The position numbers and the translations under genes are program-made. From positions 1 to 44,451 of the forward strand of contig CAZODA010000024.1 in assembly GCA_964578485.1 (NCBI GenBank): a stretch of DNA of 44,451 nucleotides, in the 5' to 3' direction. Every line of letters starts with the position of its first letter. The first letter of the stretch is position 1. Positions 15,539 through 25,600 of the stretch are shown piece after piece. The notes beneath the pieces are model-generated. The model had not been told where the DNA came from. It saw nothing but the letters and a program-made list of their open reading frames with translations, and ran no database searches. The DNA comes from CAZODA01 sp964578485 (lineage in GTDB: Bacteria; Bacteroidota; Bacteroidia; Bacteroidales; Marinilabiliaceae).

Positions 15539-17038
15539 TCAAAAATTATATCTAAAGGAAAGGCTCAAACCTTGCCGAATCTGAAGTTTATCGGATTCAC
15601 TTTCATAATATCTGAAATTTCCAACTATGCGGGTACTTAGAAAAATATTAATACGCATATCGAGAATTATATCCCATTCGGCCTGAACATTTTCATCCTT
15701 GGCAAAGTAATCATAAAAAAGATTTAATGAAGAGGTCAGATTTATATCTTCGGCAATATCCCATTTAAGATTATTTTGTAATGAACCCCCGGTAAAAAAA
15801 GTTGATTTTTTATCCTTATCAATATTATATCGGGTCTGATCTATACGGGCAGTATCTAAAACCATAGTCATTCTGGAAGTTAAAGGAGATAAAAGGAGGG
15901 TGAATTTTTTTTCTCTGTAATCCATACCGGCGGCAAGAGAGAAATAAGCAGGTGCCATAAACGAGGATATGGGATTTAACTTATCCAAATCAGTAGAATA
16001 GAAGCCATCAAAAAACTGAGTTCGAAAATTAAATAATAAACTATAAAACCATTTATTGGTGGCATTAACACCATATTTACTTGTCAGCTCTATTAAATCA
16101 TCATTAACCCTGGATTTTGCCCCCTGACTTGAAATGATACCAAGTTTATGAACTGCTGTATTTTCCCATTCTGTCTTTTCATCCTTATATTTTATCTTAA
16201 GGGTTAAATCACTAAGCAAAGCAACTGAGTTTTGACCCCCTTTGACCCAATTTTTAAGATAAGCCTGAGAAAAATGAACATTTTCAGATCCTGAAAAAGA
16301 CCATGGATTGGTTTTAAGTTTCACCTTTTCAAGTTGCCTTGGTTGGCTAACCCTGCCTCTTTGAAAAAGCTGTTCAAGGCCTTCACGATCAATATGCGAT
16401 TGAAGTCGATTTCCGGATAAGACATCCTGCGGAAGTTCAGGCAATTCATACCAATCATATTCTACTAATTCGGGATAATTGTAATATATATGTTGCCGAA
16501 GCAAATTAATATTCATCAATTCTTGACTTAATAACAATTGTAAAGTATCAGCCCTTCCGGGATGCGCCAATATTTTTTGATATTTTTGAAAAGGATCTAA
16601 ATCAGGACTTGACTCAAAGTTGCTAATATCCGCTAGATCCTCTTTTTTATAAATTAAAGGTAAAACATGAGGCATATATCCCGAATACCGTGCTTTATAA
16701 TAGGCCAAACGATATTCATTTAAAGGGCGATCCTGCATTTTACTGTTTATAATACCAAGGGAAACATTAATCTTTAAAACACCGGGACGCAGTATGAAAG
16801 AACTTGAATATAAAGGTAAATGTGAACCCGATAATTTCTGATTTGTATATGAGTCAGATAGAGCCTTCTGATAAACAATACGGTAATCGTATAAGCCTAC
16901 CTTATCGAACCAATTATCGGATAAAACATAATCAGGAAAATAAATATTTAATGGTCGCTGACAAAAAGCTGAAGGAGAATTAAAAACAAACAACACAATA
17001 AATAAAAAACCAATAAATTTCAAAACTCTCCTTTTCAT
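15539..17038 (-). CDS. DUF3078-containing outer-membrane beta-barrel protein
   Basis: A 499-residue exported protein (signal peptide 1-26, ending SAFCQ). The N-terminal half (about 30-240) is mostly helical and unassigned. The C-terminal half matches DUF3078: it opens near WSFSGSENVHFSQAYLKNW and WVKGGQNS, continues with alternating amphipathic strands (KIKYKDEKTEWENTAV, FNFRTQFFDGF), and ends in SLSFRYNF with a terminal Phe, the usual sign of BAM-dependent outer-membrane insertion. Function is unknown for the family. It lies upstream of yicC on the same strand, 52 bp away, but yicC seems to have its own promoter. The gene's own upstream region (17039-17294) is 256 bp of AT-rich DNA with no clear promoter that I could match. 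Confidence 0.87.
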   Translation of the reverse strand: MKRRVLKFIGFLFIVLFVFNSPSAFCQRPLNIYFPDYVLSDNWFDKVGLYDYRIVYQKALSDSYTNQKLSGSHLPLYSSSFILRPGVLKINVSLGIINSKMQDRPLNEYRLAYYKARYSGYMPHVLPLIYKKEDLADISNFESSPDLDPFQKYQKILAHPGRADTLQLLLSQELMNINLLRQHIYYNYPELVEYDWYELPELPQDVLSGNRLQSHIDREGLEQLFQRGRVSQPRQLEKVKLKTNPWSFSGSENVHFSQAYLKNWVKGGQNSVALLSDLTLKIKYKDEKTEWENTAVHKLGIISSQGAKSRVNDDLIELTSKYGVNATNKWFYSLLFNFRTQFFDGFYSTDLDKLNPISSFMAPAYFSLAAGMDYREKKFTLLLSPLTSRMTMVLDTARIDQTRYNIDKDKKSTFFTGGSLQNNLKWDIAEDINLTSSLNLFYDYFAKDENVQAEWDIILDMRINIFLSTRIVGNFRYYESESDKLQIRQGLSLSFRYNF

Positions 17039-17294
17039 GTAAATATGATTTAGTTTTAACGATAGAAGCTAAGTATTAAGTACAATTTTCATACCTTGTT
17101 AAAAAGCTTTTTGTATAATAACTCAACTATATAAAGCAAGTAGTTATTATAACAGCAAGTTTTTTCAATATTAAGAGCTAAAAATAAAGACCTAATGGTT
17201 CTTATCGTAAAATTTAAATATTACAAAAATATATGAAAGCCAAGTTATAAAAAAACAAGCTTGCTAATTATTTTTAAAAAGATTAATCATATTG

Positions 17295-18527
17295 CTAATT
17301 TGATGAATGAATTTTATCGGCCACTTTCATAATATTTGCAGGCGGACGCTTATTTGCCAATTCATTTTTCATATAATCCATAAAAGGAGCTACATATTTA
17401 AAAAACCGATAATATCCTTTGCATAAAAAATTCAATCCTTCTTCACCGCTTGAAGTCTTACAAAACCTATTTCTTGGACATTCACCGTGGCAGGCAAACA
17501 AAAATTCACATTCTTTGCATTCTAGCGGTAAAAAATCATACTTCATTCTTCCAAAAGCATTCTGTTGTTCACTATACATCATTTCAGTGAGCGTTTGATG
17601 ATAAATATTTCCAAGCTTATATTCCGGAAAAACAAAGTGATCACATGAATATACATCCCCGTTGAATTCCATCACTCCGGCATGGCCACAATTTCGGGCC
17701 ATGGTGCATAATCCAGGTTCTTCACCCACCCAATTTGCAAGAGTTGCATCAAATAACTGTATAAAAAAATGCCCTACATCCCGACGAACCCAAAGATCAA
17801 AAATAGTGCACAAAAAATTACCCCATTGATCAGGATTAACTGAAAAATCGGCAAGTTCTGCCCCGTAAACATCGGATAATGAAGCCAAGTTCCCTCCCTT
17901 ATTACTTGGTAAAAATCGTTCAACTATGGGAGTAAACTGGAGATATTGACAAGCTAAATCTTTAAAAAACTGATAAAATTCCGAGGGATGGTCAGCATTA
18001 TAACTATTTACAACAGCCATGCAATTCCATTGAACCCCATGTTTTTTCAAAAGGTTGATACCATGCATTACTTCGCTAAAAGATGCTTGCCCAAATTTGT
18101 TATATCTGTATTTGTCATGAAACTTTTGAGGTCCGTCAATAGAAATTCCCACCAGCCAATTATTTTCCCTAAAAAACTCACACCATTCATCTGTCAATAA
18201 AATTCCATTAGTTTGTATGCAATTATCAATTGTTCGTCCTCCGGCATATTTTTTTTGAAGTTCAACAGCTTTTTTATAAAAAGAAAGCGGACGCATAAGG
18301 GGTTCACCACCATGCCAAGTAAAGAGCACTTGAAACATTGTTTGAGAATTTAAATATTGCTCAATAAACTTTTCCAAAAGCTCTTCACTCATTACATGTT
18401 TAGATACATCTTTGTATAAAGAGGCTTTTTCAAGATAATAACAATATTCACATGCAAGATTACATAAAGAACCTGCGGGTTTCAACATTACATAAAGCGG
18501 ACGAGAAAAAGGAGCATAGGTCAACAT
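17295..18527 (-). CDS. Anaerobic sulfatase-maturating enzyme-like radical SAM/SPASM protein
   Basis: Radical SAM enzyme of the anSME type, which oxidises a Cys or Ser of type I sulfatases to formylglycine without oxygen. The SAM cluster motif C22-x3-C26-x2-C29 is followed by Tyr30. TWHGGEP (70-76) is the SAM-binding GGEP motif, and SIDGP (129-133) matches the family. The SPASM-type region supplies many Cys: 274, 280, 295, 337, 340, 346, 350, 356, 369, enough for two auxiliary 4Fe-4S clusters. The C-terminus (ANKRPPANIM) resembles known anSMEs. Length is 410 aa. No sulfatase gene lies in the window, so targets must be elsewhere; sulfated-polysaccharide use would fit the neighbouring hydrolases. 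A different SPASM peptide-modifying role is less likely. Confidence 0.9.
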   Translation of the reverse strand: MLTYAPFSRPLYVMLKPAGSLCNLACEYCYYLEKASLYKDVSKHVMSEELLEKFIEQYLNSQTMFQVLFTWHGGEPLMRPLSFYKKAVELQKKYAGGRTIDNCIQTNGILLTDEWCEFFRENNWLVGISIDGPQKFHDKYRYNKFGQASFSEVMHGINLLKKHGVQWNCMAVVNSYNADHPSEFYQFFKDLACQYLQFTPIVERFLPSNKGGNLASLSDVYGAELADFSVNPDQWGNFLCTIFDLWVRRDVGHFFIQLFDATLANWVGEEPGLCTMARNCGHAGVMEFNGDVYSCDHFVFPEYKLGNIYHQTLTEMMYSEQQNAFGRMKYDFLPLECKECEFLFACHGECPRNRFCKTSSGEEGLNFLCKGYYRFFKYVAPFMDYMKNELANKRPPANIMKVADKIHSSN

Positions 18528-18734
18528 AATCTGCTTGTTATAAATATATAAAAATTAAAGCCAAGATTACTTAATATTATTTATTCCCAATTATGAATTT
18601 TTATATATACAAAGATGCATATGATTTATATAATTAAATTCTATTATTAGTTTATTTTTTTTATTGTAGCAATATATTTGAAGCTTCTCACTGTAATCGG
18701 TAACTTCATTTCCCCATATTTTGGTAATTACATT

Positions 18735-18910
18735 TGCGTTCTTCGATGGATCATCAATTCGTGAAATTAAAAAATTAGTGGAATTAGTGGATAAATAACT
18801 CGCTTAAATCTGCGTTCTTCGATGGATCATCAATTCGTGAAATTAAAAAATTAGTGGAATTAGTGGAATTCGTGGATAAATAACTCGCGTAAATCTGCGT
18901 TCTTCGTTGA
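18735..18910. repeat. Two long direct repeats plus a partial third copy
   Basis: Copy 1 (18735-18810, 76 bp) and copy 2 (18811-18895, 85 bp) both begin tgcgttcttcgatggatc and contain ttagtggaattagtgga. Copy 2 has 9 extra bases from one more short internal unit (gaattcgtg), and copy 1 has cgcttaaatc where copy 2 has cgcgtaaatc. A third copy begins at 18896 and loses similarity after about 12 bp. They are adjacent, without spacers, so not a CRISPR. The attcgtg/attagtgg words are a common intergenic theme in the phylum. Confidence 0.9.
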
Positions 18911-19190
18911 CCAAATTCACTGATAACTGATGACTAATCACTGGTGACTGATTTTCCTTGGTAGCTGGGCGTTGCCAAGTCCCGGATTTCAGGTTTTATA
19001 AGGAAGGAAGATAATATTTATGTAAGCAAATAAACGATACATCAAAAATCTTCCACCTTTTATTGCAAACTATAGTCAATAGATGTATTTTTGCTTCGAA
19101 TTGTAAGTAAAGCATACAGCAATTTAACAATTAGCACTATTCTCTTAATATTTTCCTAATCAATTGGTGAATAGTTAAGACTAAGGATAT

Positions 19191-19198
19191 TAATTTTG
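19191..19198 (+). promoter_or_regulatory. -7 box TAATTTTG upstream of the aminotransferase gene
   Basis: TAATTTTG matches TAnnTTTG and ends 16 nt before the ATG. The nearest TTG (19164-19166) is 24 nt upstream, a little longer than the usual 19-21 nt spacing. The implied leader is only about 10 nt. Confidence 0.45.
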
Positions 19199-19214
19199 TA
19201 AAAAATAAATTAAC

Positions 19215-20501
19215 ATGAATATTCAGGCGCAGGAACTCAACAACAATATTATAGAAAACAATCAGGCTGTATATGAACTTCTATCGAAACGTGGTCGCAA
19301 TATATTTTTTCCAAAAAAAGGGATACTAGCTCAAAGTGCTGATGCAAAGGGAAGCAGAATTAATGCCACTATCGGTGCTGCAATTGAAGACGACGGTTCT
19401 CCTATGAGGCTTCCATCTATAAGTAAAAACGTCAACTTAGATCCGGCCTTATATTTTCCTTATGCACCAAGTTATGGCAAACCGGATATAAGAGCAAGAT
19501 GGCAATCAATGATTGTTCAGAAAAATCCATCCTTAGCCAAGGTTGAAATTAGTGTTCCTTTAGTGACTAATGCTCTCACTCATGGAATCAGCATGGCAGG
19601 ATATATGTTTGTTGATCCTGATGAGGAAGTACTTGTACCAAATTTATTTTGGGGAAACTATAATTTATTGTTGAAAAATGCCTACGATGCAAAGATCACA
19701 GGCTATAATCTATTCAAAGGAAATAAATTAGATGTGGAGGATTTGGGTCAACAATTACTGGCATCTGGTGATAAGAAAATACTCCTTTTAAACTTCCCAA
19801 ATAATCCAACAGGTTATTCACCTACAGTTGGAGAAATGAAGCAACTTATTGACACAATAAAAAAAGCAGCCGACGCAGGAAAAAAAATTGTTGTTCTGTG
19901 TGATGATGCATATTTTGGATTGTTCTATGAGGAAGATGTTGAATTACAATCTCCTTTTGCTTATCTCGCAAATTTACACAAAAATGTTCTTGCTGTTAAA
20001 ATAGACGGTCCAACCAAGGAAGATTATGTATGGGGTTTCAGAATAGGCTTTATTACTTATGGTATAAAAGGTGGTAACAATGAACTTTATTCTGCTCTTG
20101 AAAATAAGACGGCAGGTGCTATAAGAGGAAATATTTCAAATGCATCGCATCTATCACAATCGCTATTGATGCAAGCTTTTGATTCACCATCCTACCAGAG
20201 CGAAAAGCAAAGCAAATATGAAATTATGAAAGAGCGCTACCTCGGGATTAAAGAAGTCCTTAATAACTCTAAATATCATAAACATTTTACAGCTTTACCT
20301 TATAACTCAGGTTATTTCATGTGTGTACAATTAAATGAAAAGCTTGATGGAGAAGCTGTAAGACAACTGTTACTCAAAAAATACAGCATTGGAGTAATAA
20401 GCCTCGGTCAATTATTGCGTATAGCATACTCTTCTGTATCCTGTTCATATATTAAGGAACTCTTCGACGGGATCTATGATGCCTGCGAAGAGTTGTCATA
20501 A
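19215..20501 (+). CDS. PLP-dependent class I/II aminotransferase
   Basis: Fold-type I aminotransferase, cytosolic, 428 aa. NFPNNPTG (193-200) contributes Asn197, which contacts the cofactor ring oxygen. DDAYFGL (230-236) gives the Asp that holds the pyridine nitrogen and the Tyr. KIDGPTKEDY contains the Schiff-base Lys268, and GFR (274-276) follows it where the phosphate-binding Arg normally lies. The N-terminal half has an expanded region (residues 40-100) compared with aspartate aminotransferases. I do not recognise the substrate; amino-acid aminotransferase with broad or unknown specificity is the safe call. No pathway genes flank it: it stands alone, convergent with hflC (stops 15 bp apart). 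Confidence 0.88.
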   Translation: MNIQAQELNNNIIENNQAVYELLSKRGRNIFFPKKGILAQSADAKGSRINATIGAAIEDDGSPMRLPSISKNVNLDPALYFPYAPSYGKPDIRARWQSMIVQKNPSLAKVEISVPLVTNALTHGISMAGYMFVDPDEEVLVPNLFWGNYNLLLKNAYDAKITGYNLFKGNKLDVEDLGQQLLASGDKKILLLNFPNNPTGYSPTVGEMKQLIDTIKKAADAGKKIVVLCDDAYFGLFYEEDVELQSPFAYLANLHKNVLAVKIDGPTKEDYVWGFRIGFITYGIKGGNNELYSALENKTAGAIRGNISNASHLSQSLLMQAFDSPSYQSEKQSKYEIMKERYLGIKEVLNNSKYHKHFTALPYNSGYFMCVQLNEKLDGEAVRQLLLKKYSIGVISLGQLLRIAYSSVSCSYIKELFDGIYDACEELS

Positions 20502-20516
20502 CGATAACATTGACAC

Positions 20517-21458
20517 TTAATTCATTTGTTTTAAATATTTATACAACTCACTATTTGTTGAAAGAATTAACTGAGTCTCATCATCAAAGGTTTTCTCAAA
20601 AGTTTCCAAAGATTTAATAAAAGCATAAAGTTCGCGTGCGGCGGCGGATTTATTATATGCAGCGGCATAAATCGCTGCGGCTTCAGCATCAGCCTTGCCC
20701 CTAATTTCTTCAGCTTGACGGAAAGCCTTCGATTGAATAGATTGTAGATCTCTCTCCTTTTCACCATTAATTACTGATGCCTCCCCTTGTCCTTCCGAAC
20801 GGAAGCCATCGGCAATACGAATACGTTCACTTATCATACGATTAAATACTTGTTCACGGACTTCATTAACGTAATTAATCCTTTTAATTTTAAAATCAAG
20901 AATAACCACACCTAAGTCCTTAGCTTGTTCATTGGCAGAATCACGTATCATCTTTTGAATTTTCGCTCTTCCAATTTCAATAGCCATTAAAGTATCTCCT
21001 AACAGTTCTTCGGCCACACCCGATGATATAGGGGGTCGGTTAGTTGTCCGAACTGCTTCCTCAAGATTATGACTGGCAATATAATCACGAGTTTCACCAT
21101 CTAATATATCAGCAATTCGTGAAATAGCCCCTCTTTCGTTAGTTAGTCGAATAAAAAATTTAAGCGGATCTGTTATTTGCCAACGTGCATAAGAATCCAC
21201 AAAAATGAATTTTTTATCTTTTGTTGGAATTTGATTTGCATCTCCATCCCACTCTAAAAATCTTTTTTCAAAAAAGATGGTTTTTTGAATAAAAGGAACT
21301 TTAAATTTTAATCCGGGTGTTGTGATTGCTTCACCAACAGGGCGTCCAAATTGTGTAACAACAACCTGTTCTGTTTCATGAACAATAAAGGCACTTTGTC
21401 CTATAATAATTGCTGAAATCACCAACACTAATATTGTTATAATTATTTTCTTTTGCAT
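20517..21458 (-). CDS. hflC: HflC, SPFH-domain FtsH protease modulator
   Basis: Partner of HflK; together they form a large membrane cage around the AAA protease FtsH and modulate its proteolysis. One N-terminal membrane segment (about 4-24) is followed by the SPFH/band-7 domain, beginning VHETEQVVVTQFGRPV, with RWQITDPLKFF in its centre. A coiled coil rich in Ala, Glu and Arg follows (about 190-285, IRGKADAEAAAIYAAAY). GEASVINGEKERD is a characteristic HflC stretch. Length is 313 aa, close to E. coli HflC. It begins 11 nt after hflK, so the two are an operon. Confidence 0.94.
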   Translation of the reverse strand: MQKKIIITILVLVISAIIIGQSAFIVHETEQVVVTQFGRPVGEAITTPGLKFKVPFIQKTIFFEKRFLEWDGDANQIPTKDKKFIFVDSYARWQITDPLKFFIRLTNERGAISRIADILDGETRDYIASHNLEEAVRTTNRPPISSGVAEELLGDTLMAIEIGRAKIQKMIRDSANEQAKDLGVVILDFKIKRINYVNEVREQVFNRMISERIRIADGFRSEGQGEASVINGEKERDLQSIQSKAFRQAEEIRGKADAEAAAIYAAAYNKSAAARELYAFIKSLETFEKTFDDETQLILSTNSELYKYLKQMN

Positions 21459-21469
21459 GGTTAAATAAA

Positions 21470-22462
21470 TTATTTATTATCCGATGATTGTTGTCCGCTA
21501 ATCTGCATTTGTAGTAAGGGTACTACATTATTTCCATCCTCATCAGTTATTATTTTATTCCCCAATTTTGGAATTACTCTTTGCATGGTTTCAAGATATA
21601 ACCTACGCCTTGTTACTTCCGGAGCTCTGATGAACTCATTATATAACATATCAAAGCGACTTGCTTCCCCAAGGGCATTATTAACGCGTGCTACGGCATA
21701 ACCTTCTGCTTGTTGAACAGTCTCCTGAGCTTGTCCGCGTGCTCTGGGAATTACTCTGTTATATTCTGCTTTAGCCTGATTAATAAGGGTTTCTTTTTCC
21801 TGTTGTGCCTCATTAACAGCATTAAAGGCAGGCTTAACCGGATCGGGCGGATTAACATCCTGAAGAACTACTTGTTCAATTCTCAGACCCAAAGAATATT
21901 CATCACATAAATCTTGAATCAAGTCTTTTACTGCCACAGAAATTTCTTGACGTCCAACAGTAATAACCTCATTAACAGTTCGGTCACCTACAATTTGACG
22001 CATTGATGATTCAGATATATCCCTTAATGTATTTTCAGGATTACGCACTAAAAAAAGATATTTATAAGGATCTCTAATTCTATATTGAACTACCCATTCA
22101 ACATCTGCAAGATTCAAATCTCCTGTAAGCATAAGAGATTCATCGGCCACACCACGCTTAGTATATTCCGAACGAATATTGGGAGAAACTGTTCTAAAGC
22201 CAAACTCCTGCTTTTGTTGCCTTTCGATTGCTACTTTTTGAAGCCTTTCAATAAAAGGCAGCTTAACATTCAGACCGGATGAGACCTCACGTTCGTACTT
22301 GCCAAACCTTGTTATTACACCAACCTCCTCAGGCTCTATCTGAAAGATGGTATTAAAAGCAACGATTAGCAATGCAAATATGCCTATTAAATGCTTTATA
22401 TTTCGCAACAATTTCTTAACGATTGGTGGCATATAAAAATTATCAAATTGTTTATTTGTCAT
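21470..22462 (-). CDS. hflK: HflK, SPFH-domain FtsH protease modulator
   Basis: First gene of the hflK-hflC operon (330 aa). The single membrane segment is at about 24-42, then IEPEEVGVITRFGKY starts the SPFH domain; VEWVVQYRIRDPYKYLF is the family core. RIEQVVLQDVNPPDPVKPAF is the diagnostic HflK motif. A coiled coil follows (INQAKAEYNRVIPRARGQ) and the tail is short and Gln/Ser rich. It lacks the long Gly-rich cytoplasmic N-terminus of enterobacterial HflK. Met11 is an alternative start. The 154-bp upstream gap separates it from the stop of the alpha-2-macroglobulin gene. Confidence 0.94.
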   Translation of the reverse strand: MTNKQFDNFYMPPIVKKLLRNIKHLIGIFALLIVAFNTIFQIEPEEVGVITRFGKYEREVSSGLNVKLPFIERLQKVAIERQQKQEFGFRTVSPNIRSEYTKRGVADESLMLTGDLNLADVEWVVQYRIRDPYKYLFLVRNPENTLRDISESSMRQIVGDRTVNEVITVGRQEISVAVKDLIQDLCDEYSLGLRIEQVVLQDVNPPDPVKPAFNAVNEAQQEKETLINQAKAEYNRVIPRARGQAQETVQQAEGYAVARVNNALGEASRFDMLYNEFIRAPEVTRRRLYLETMQRVIPKLGNKIITDEDGNNVVPLLQMQISGQQSSDNK

Positions 22463-22616
22463 CTAAAATAATTATTTAAGAAAGATTTAAATTATTAAAA
22501 ACATAAGGTTCTTTTAACTCCTTACTCCATTTCTTGTAAATATCTTACAAAAAAGTTTTTAATCAAACGATTATAAATAATAAAGTTAAAAAAACATTAT
22601 TGTCGTCAAAGATAAC

Positions 22617-25600
22617 TTATTTTACATTAATCCTCCCTCCCTTATCGTTTCCTGAAAACTCAGGTGCATAAAAGCAACTTACCGTTGCAGGTGCATAGGA
22701 AGCAGAACCATAAAATGAAACCACTACCTCCCATGAGACGCTATATCGTCCTTCAGGTAAATGATCTATAAATAAAGAAGTTGCATTATCAGAAATAGAC
22801 ATATAATAACCTAAACCATCCTTATGTCGATAGCCCGACAAAAGATCAAGGGGTTCAAGATTGGCTGCCCTTGGTGCATTTATATGTACAAAGTCCAAAG
22901 CCTGAGGTGAATCTATAATCAATTGAAACATCAAATGATCTCCGGGTTTTAACTCTGCATTACCATCAACTTTTTCCCAAAGTTCTTTATTATCTACCAT
23001 ATTTCTTCTGTATAAATTATTTTGGACATTAAGAAAACCTCCGGCTTTTATGTCCTCTGCTTTTTCATAATAGCTCACATGCCAGGCAGCAAATGATGGG
23101 TAATTTCCCTTTTTATTAATATTCACAACAGCCATTTCGGGCTTGATGGAAGCTTGGTTAAAAGACTGAAAAGAATAACCCTCACCAACTGCTGATAAAA
23201 ACTCCTTATCTCCTATTTTCAGTAAATCTGCCTCCTTATTGTCGAAATAATGAACCGGCGAACTCATCAAAGCATAAACAGCCGAAACGGTTGCTCGTGT
23301 GGTTAGCCATGATTGGCTGCGCTTTTGTTGAATCAACCAGTTTCTCATACCTTCTATAATAGAATCGTCCGCTTGTAATTCATTAAAAGCCTCCAATGCA
23401 ACAACATGCATTTCAATTGGTGCCTGATACCAATACGGTCCTTTCGGCAAGGCGAAATACAATGTTTTATTTTCACCTTTTATTAATCTTTCTTCTAAAG
23501 ATTTTAACAACTGTTGTGCCTTAGCAGAATAACCGGCCCTATTTAAAATAAGGGCTGTATGAGCCATTTCCGGTATTGAATTTCGAGGGAGCTTATCTGA
23601 TAAATATTCATTCCAAAAACCAATATCAGGATTATCCCTTAGATCATGAAAAAAAGATAAGGCATACAAAGGCCCAATAACTCTAAAGGGATTTTTGAAC
23701 TCATTAGAATTTTCAAATGCCTTCCTTCGTTCTTTTAATATGTCCAACAGCCACTTATTAGCTTTGTCTGCCATTTCATTTATCTCATCGGAGAAATTTA
23801 TGTTTTGCTTAATAAGATAAGCAAGCCCCGACATTATATTGATGGTGGTATATTCTGAAGCATGCATCCCCTTATACCACGGCCAAGCACCATTATTAAG
23901 TTGCTGATCTTTTAGCAATTTTAAAGACTCATTTATTTCCTGCTCCAAATATCCCTCTTTTATAAGAGCAGCAAAATAGCGTTTTCGTTCTGTATCGCTG
24001 TGTGCAAATTGCTGCCAAGGCGTAGCTTCCAATAATATAGATTTCAATTCGAGCTTATCTTCCAATGCTGATAATAATACTTGCTCATTATTTTCGTACT
24101 GATAGGCCCATGTTTTAAATATAGCCCCAAGCGATGGATGTTTCAATAATAATTCGCGCGCAATTGATGCAGCAAAAAATCGATTAAAAATCTGATCGGA
24201 ACTTTCATAAGGTCGTTCCATTAACCATGGTAATACATCAAGTATTTCCCAAATGGCATTTTGTTTATAACTAAAACTAAAATTCTCAATTTCCTTTCCT
24301 TTTGCATCCCTTATCAAGGGTATATCAATTTGATATTGTCCCGGAGAGGAATACATAAAAGAAGCTGTTTCAGTATGTGCAACACGTTCCGGTCTGACAG
24401 GTAATATATGACTTTCACAATCAGACATCATATCTGATGAGGCACAAAAAGTAAATTCCAAAGCTTTTAAACCATGTGGCACAATAAGATCCCAACTTAA
24501 AGTTGTAATTTCTCCTGCAGCAGCTTTCCAGAGTTGTTTACTTTGTTCCTGTGGCCTAATAATTTCTCCGCTTATCACATCTTTTATTTCCATAAAAGCA
24601 AAACCTTCCAACTCGGTTATACTATTGTTTAAAATATCAGCTTTTATAAGCAGCTCATCTCCTTCAGTAACTATACGTGGTAAAAAAGGATGTACCATTA
24701 AATCCAAAACGCTTGTTACGGTTCGCTCGGATGTTACATAAACTCCATCTTTTCTATGAGCCAGTGCCATAAAATTCCATCGGGTCAATGATTCAGGCAT
24801 TTTAAAATTTAAAGTTGCCAGACCTTCTTTATTACTGACTATATGAGGCAGGAAAAAGGCTGTTTCTTTTAAATCACGACGTATCTGAATGCCATATTCT
24901 TTCAAATCAGAATCAAAAGACTCTTCCATTTCTTGCGCCTGACTTGTAATAGGAAGAAGATCATCTGCTATTTCTGACCGGATATTGAGTGATTCTTTAC
25001 TCATCATCGGTACTACATCAGCGTAACTTGAAGACTTTAATCTCATACCTGAACCATTATACAAACCCGACAATTTATTCCAAATAAACTGAGGGTACAA
25101 AGCAGGTATAATTCTTTGCGTATAATCAAACCTTCGTCCATTTCCATAAGCTAAAGAACCGGAATTCCAACGCCACCTTTCAACAGTTTTGTAATATTTA
25201 GGAATATTAAAGAAAAGATTATTAGACCTGTATATATCCAATGAGGCGTCATACATAAGAGCAAGAAGTTCTGTTTCAACCGGTTTTTGGTTTCCATCAC
25301 TAAGACGGAGCATCCATGAATATTCTTTTCCCGGAACTAAATCTTCATCTGCTTTAATAAAATCTACAAAAAGCTGATCTTCCGGTTTTACAAACTCAAG
25401 CTCTAACTCCTTTGAATAAAATCTGTTTTGAAAAAGTAATACAGCCTGCACCCTAACAGGTCCTTCTACATTGTCATTAACCCGCAAAGAAATCTTTTTC
25501 CAGCTCTTATTTATTACTAATTGCTTATCTAATAACACATTATTGGCATCACTCACTAAAATCTTAATTACAGCCGCATTAAATCCAGATCCGACAAGGA

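Larger units (their letters stand above)
18528..19214. other. 687-bp repeat-rich intergenic region
   Basis: No gene is visible. Contents in order: AT-rich leader for the anSME-like gene; a 76/85-bp direct repeat at 18735-18910; a run of short gat/act units (18919-18952); a small hairpin cttggta/tgccaag (18957-18979) in an unusually GC-rich patch; then AT-rich sequence ending in the putative promoter of the aminotransferase gene. Confidence 0.7.

Noticed and set aside
18735..18910. Long repeats considered as a CRISPR array
   Set aside because: The copies are directly adjacent without unique spacers, the units are too long and differ by a 9-bp internal expansion, and no cas gene is present.
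18957..18979. GC-rich hairpin considered as a riboswitch core
   Set aside because: Only one short stem; no conserved riboswitch motif that I recognise, and the next gene is more than 230 bp away.
22607..22614. TATCTTTG on the minus strand as the hflK promoter
   Set aside because: It is a perfect -7 box but has no -33 in range and would give a 140-nt leader overlapping the alpha-2-macroglobulin 3' end; left uncalled.
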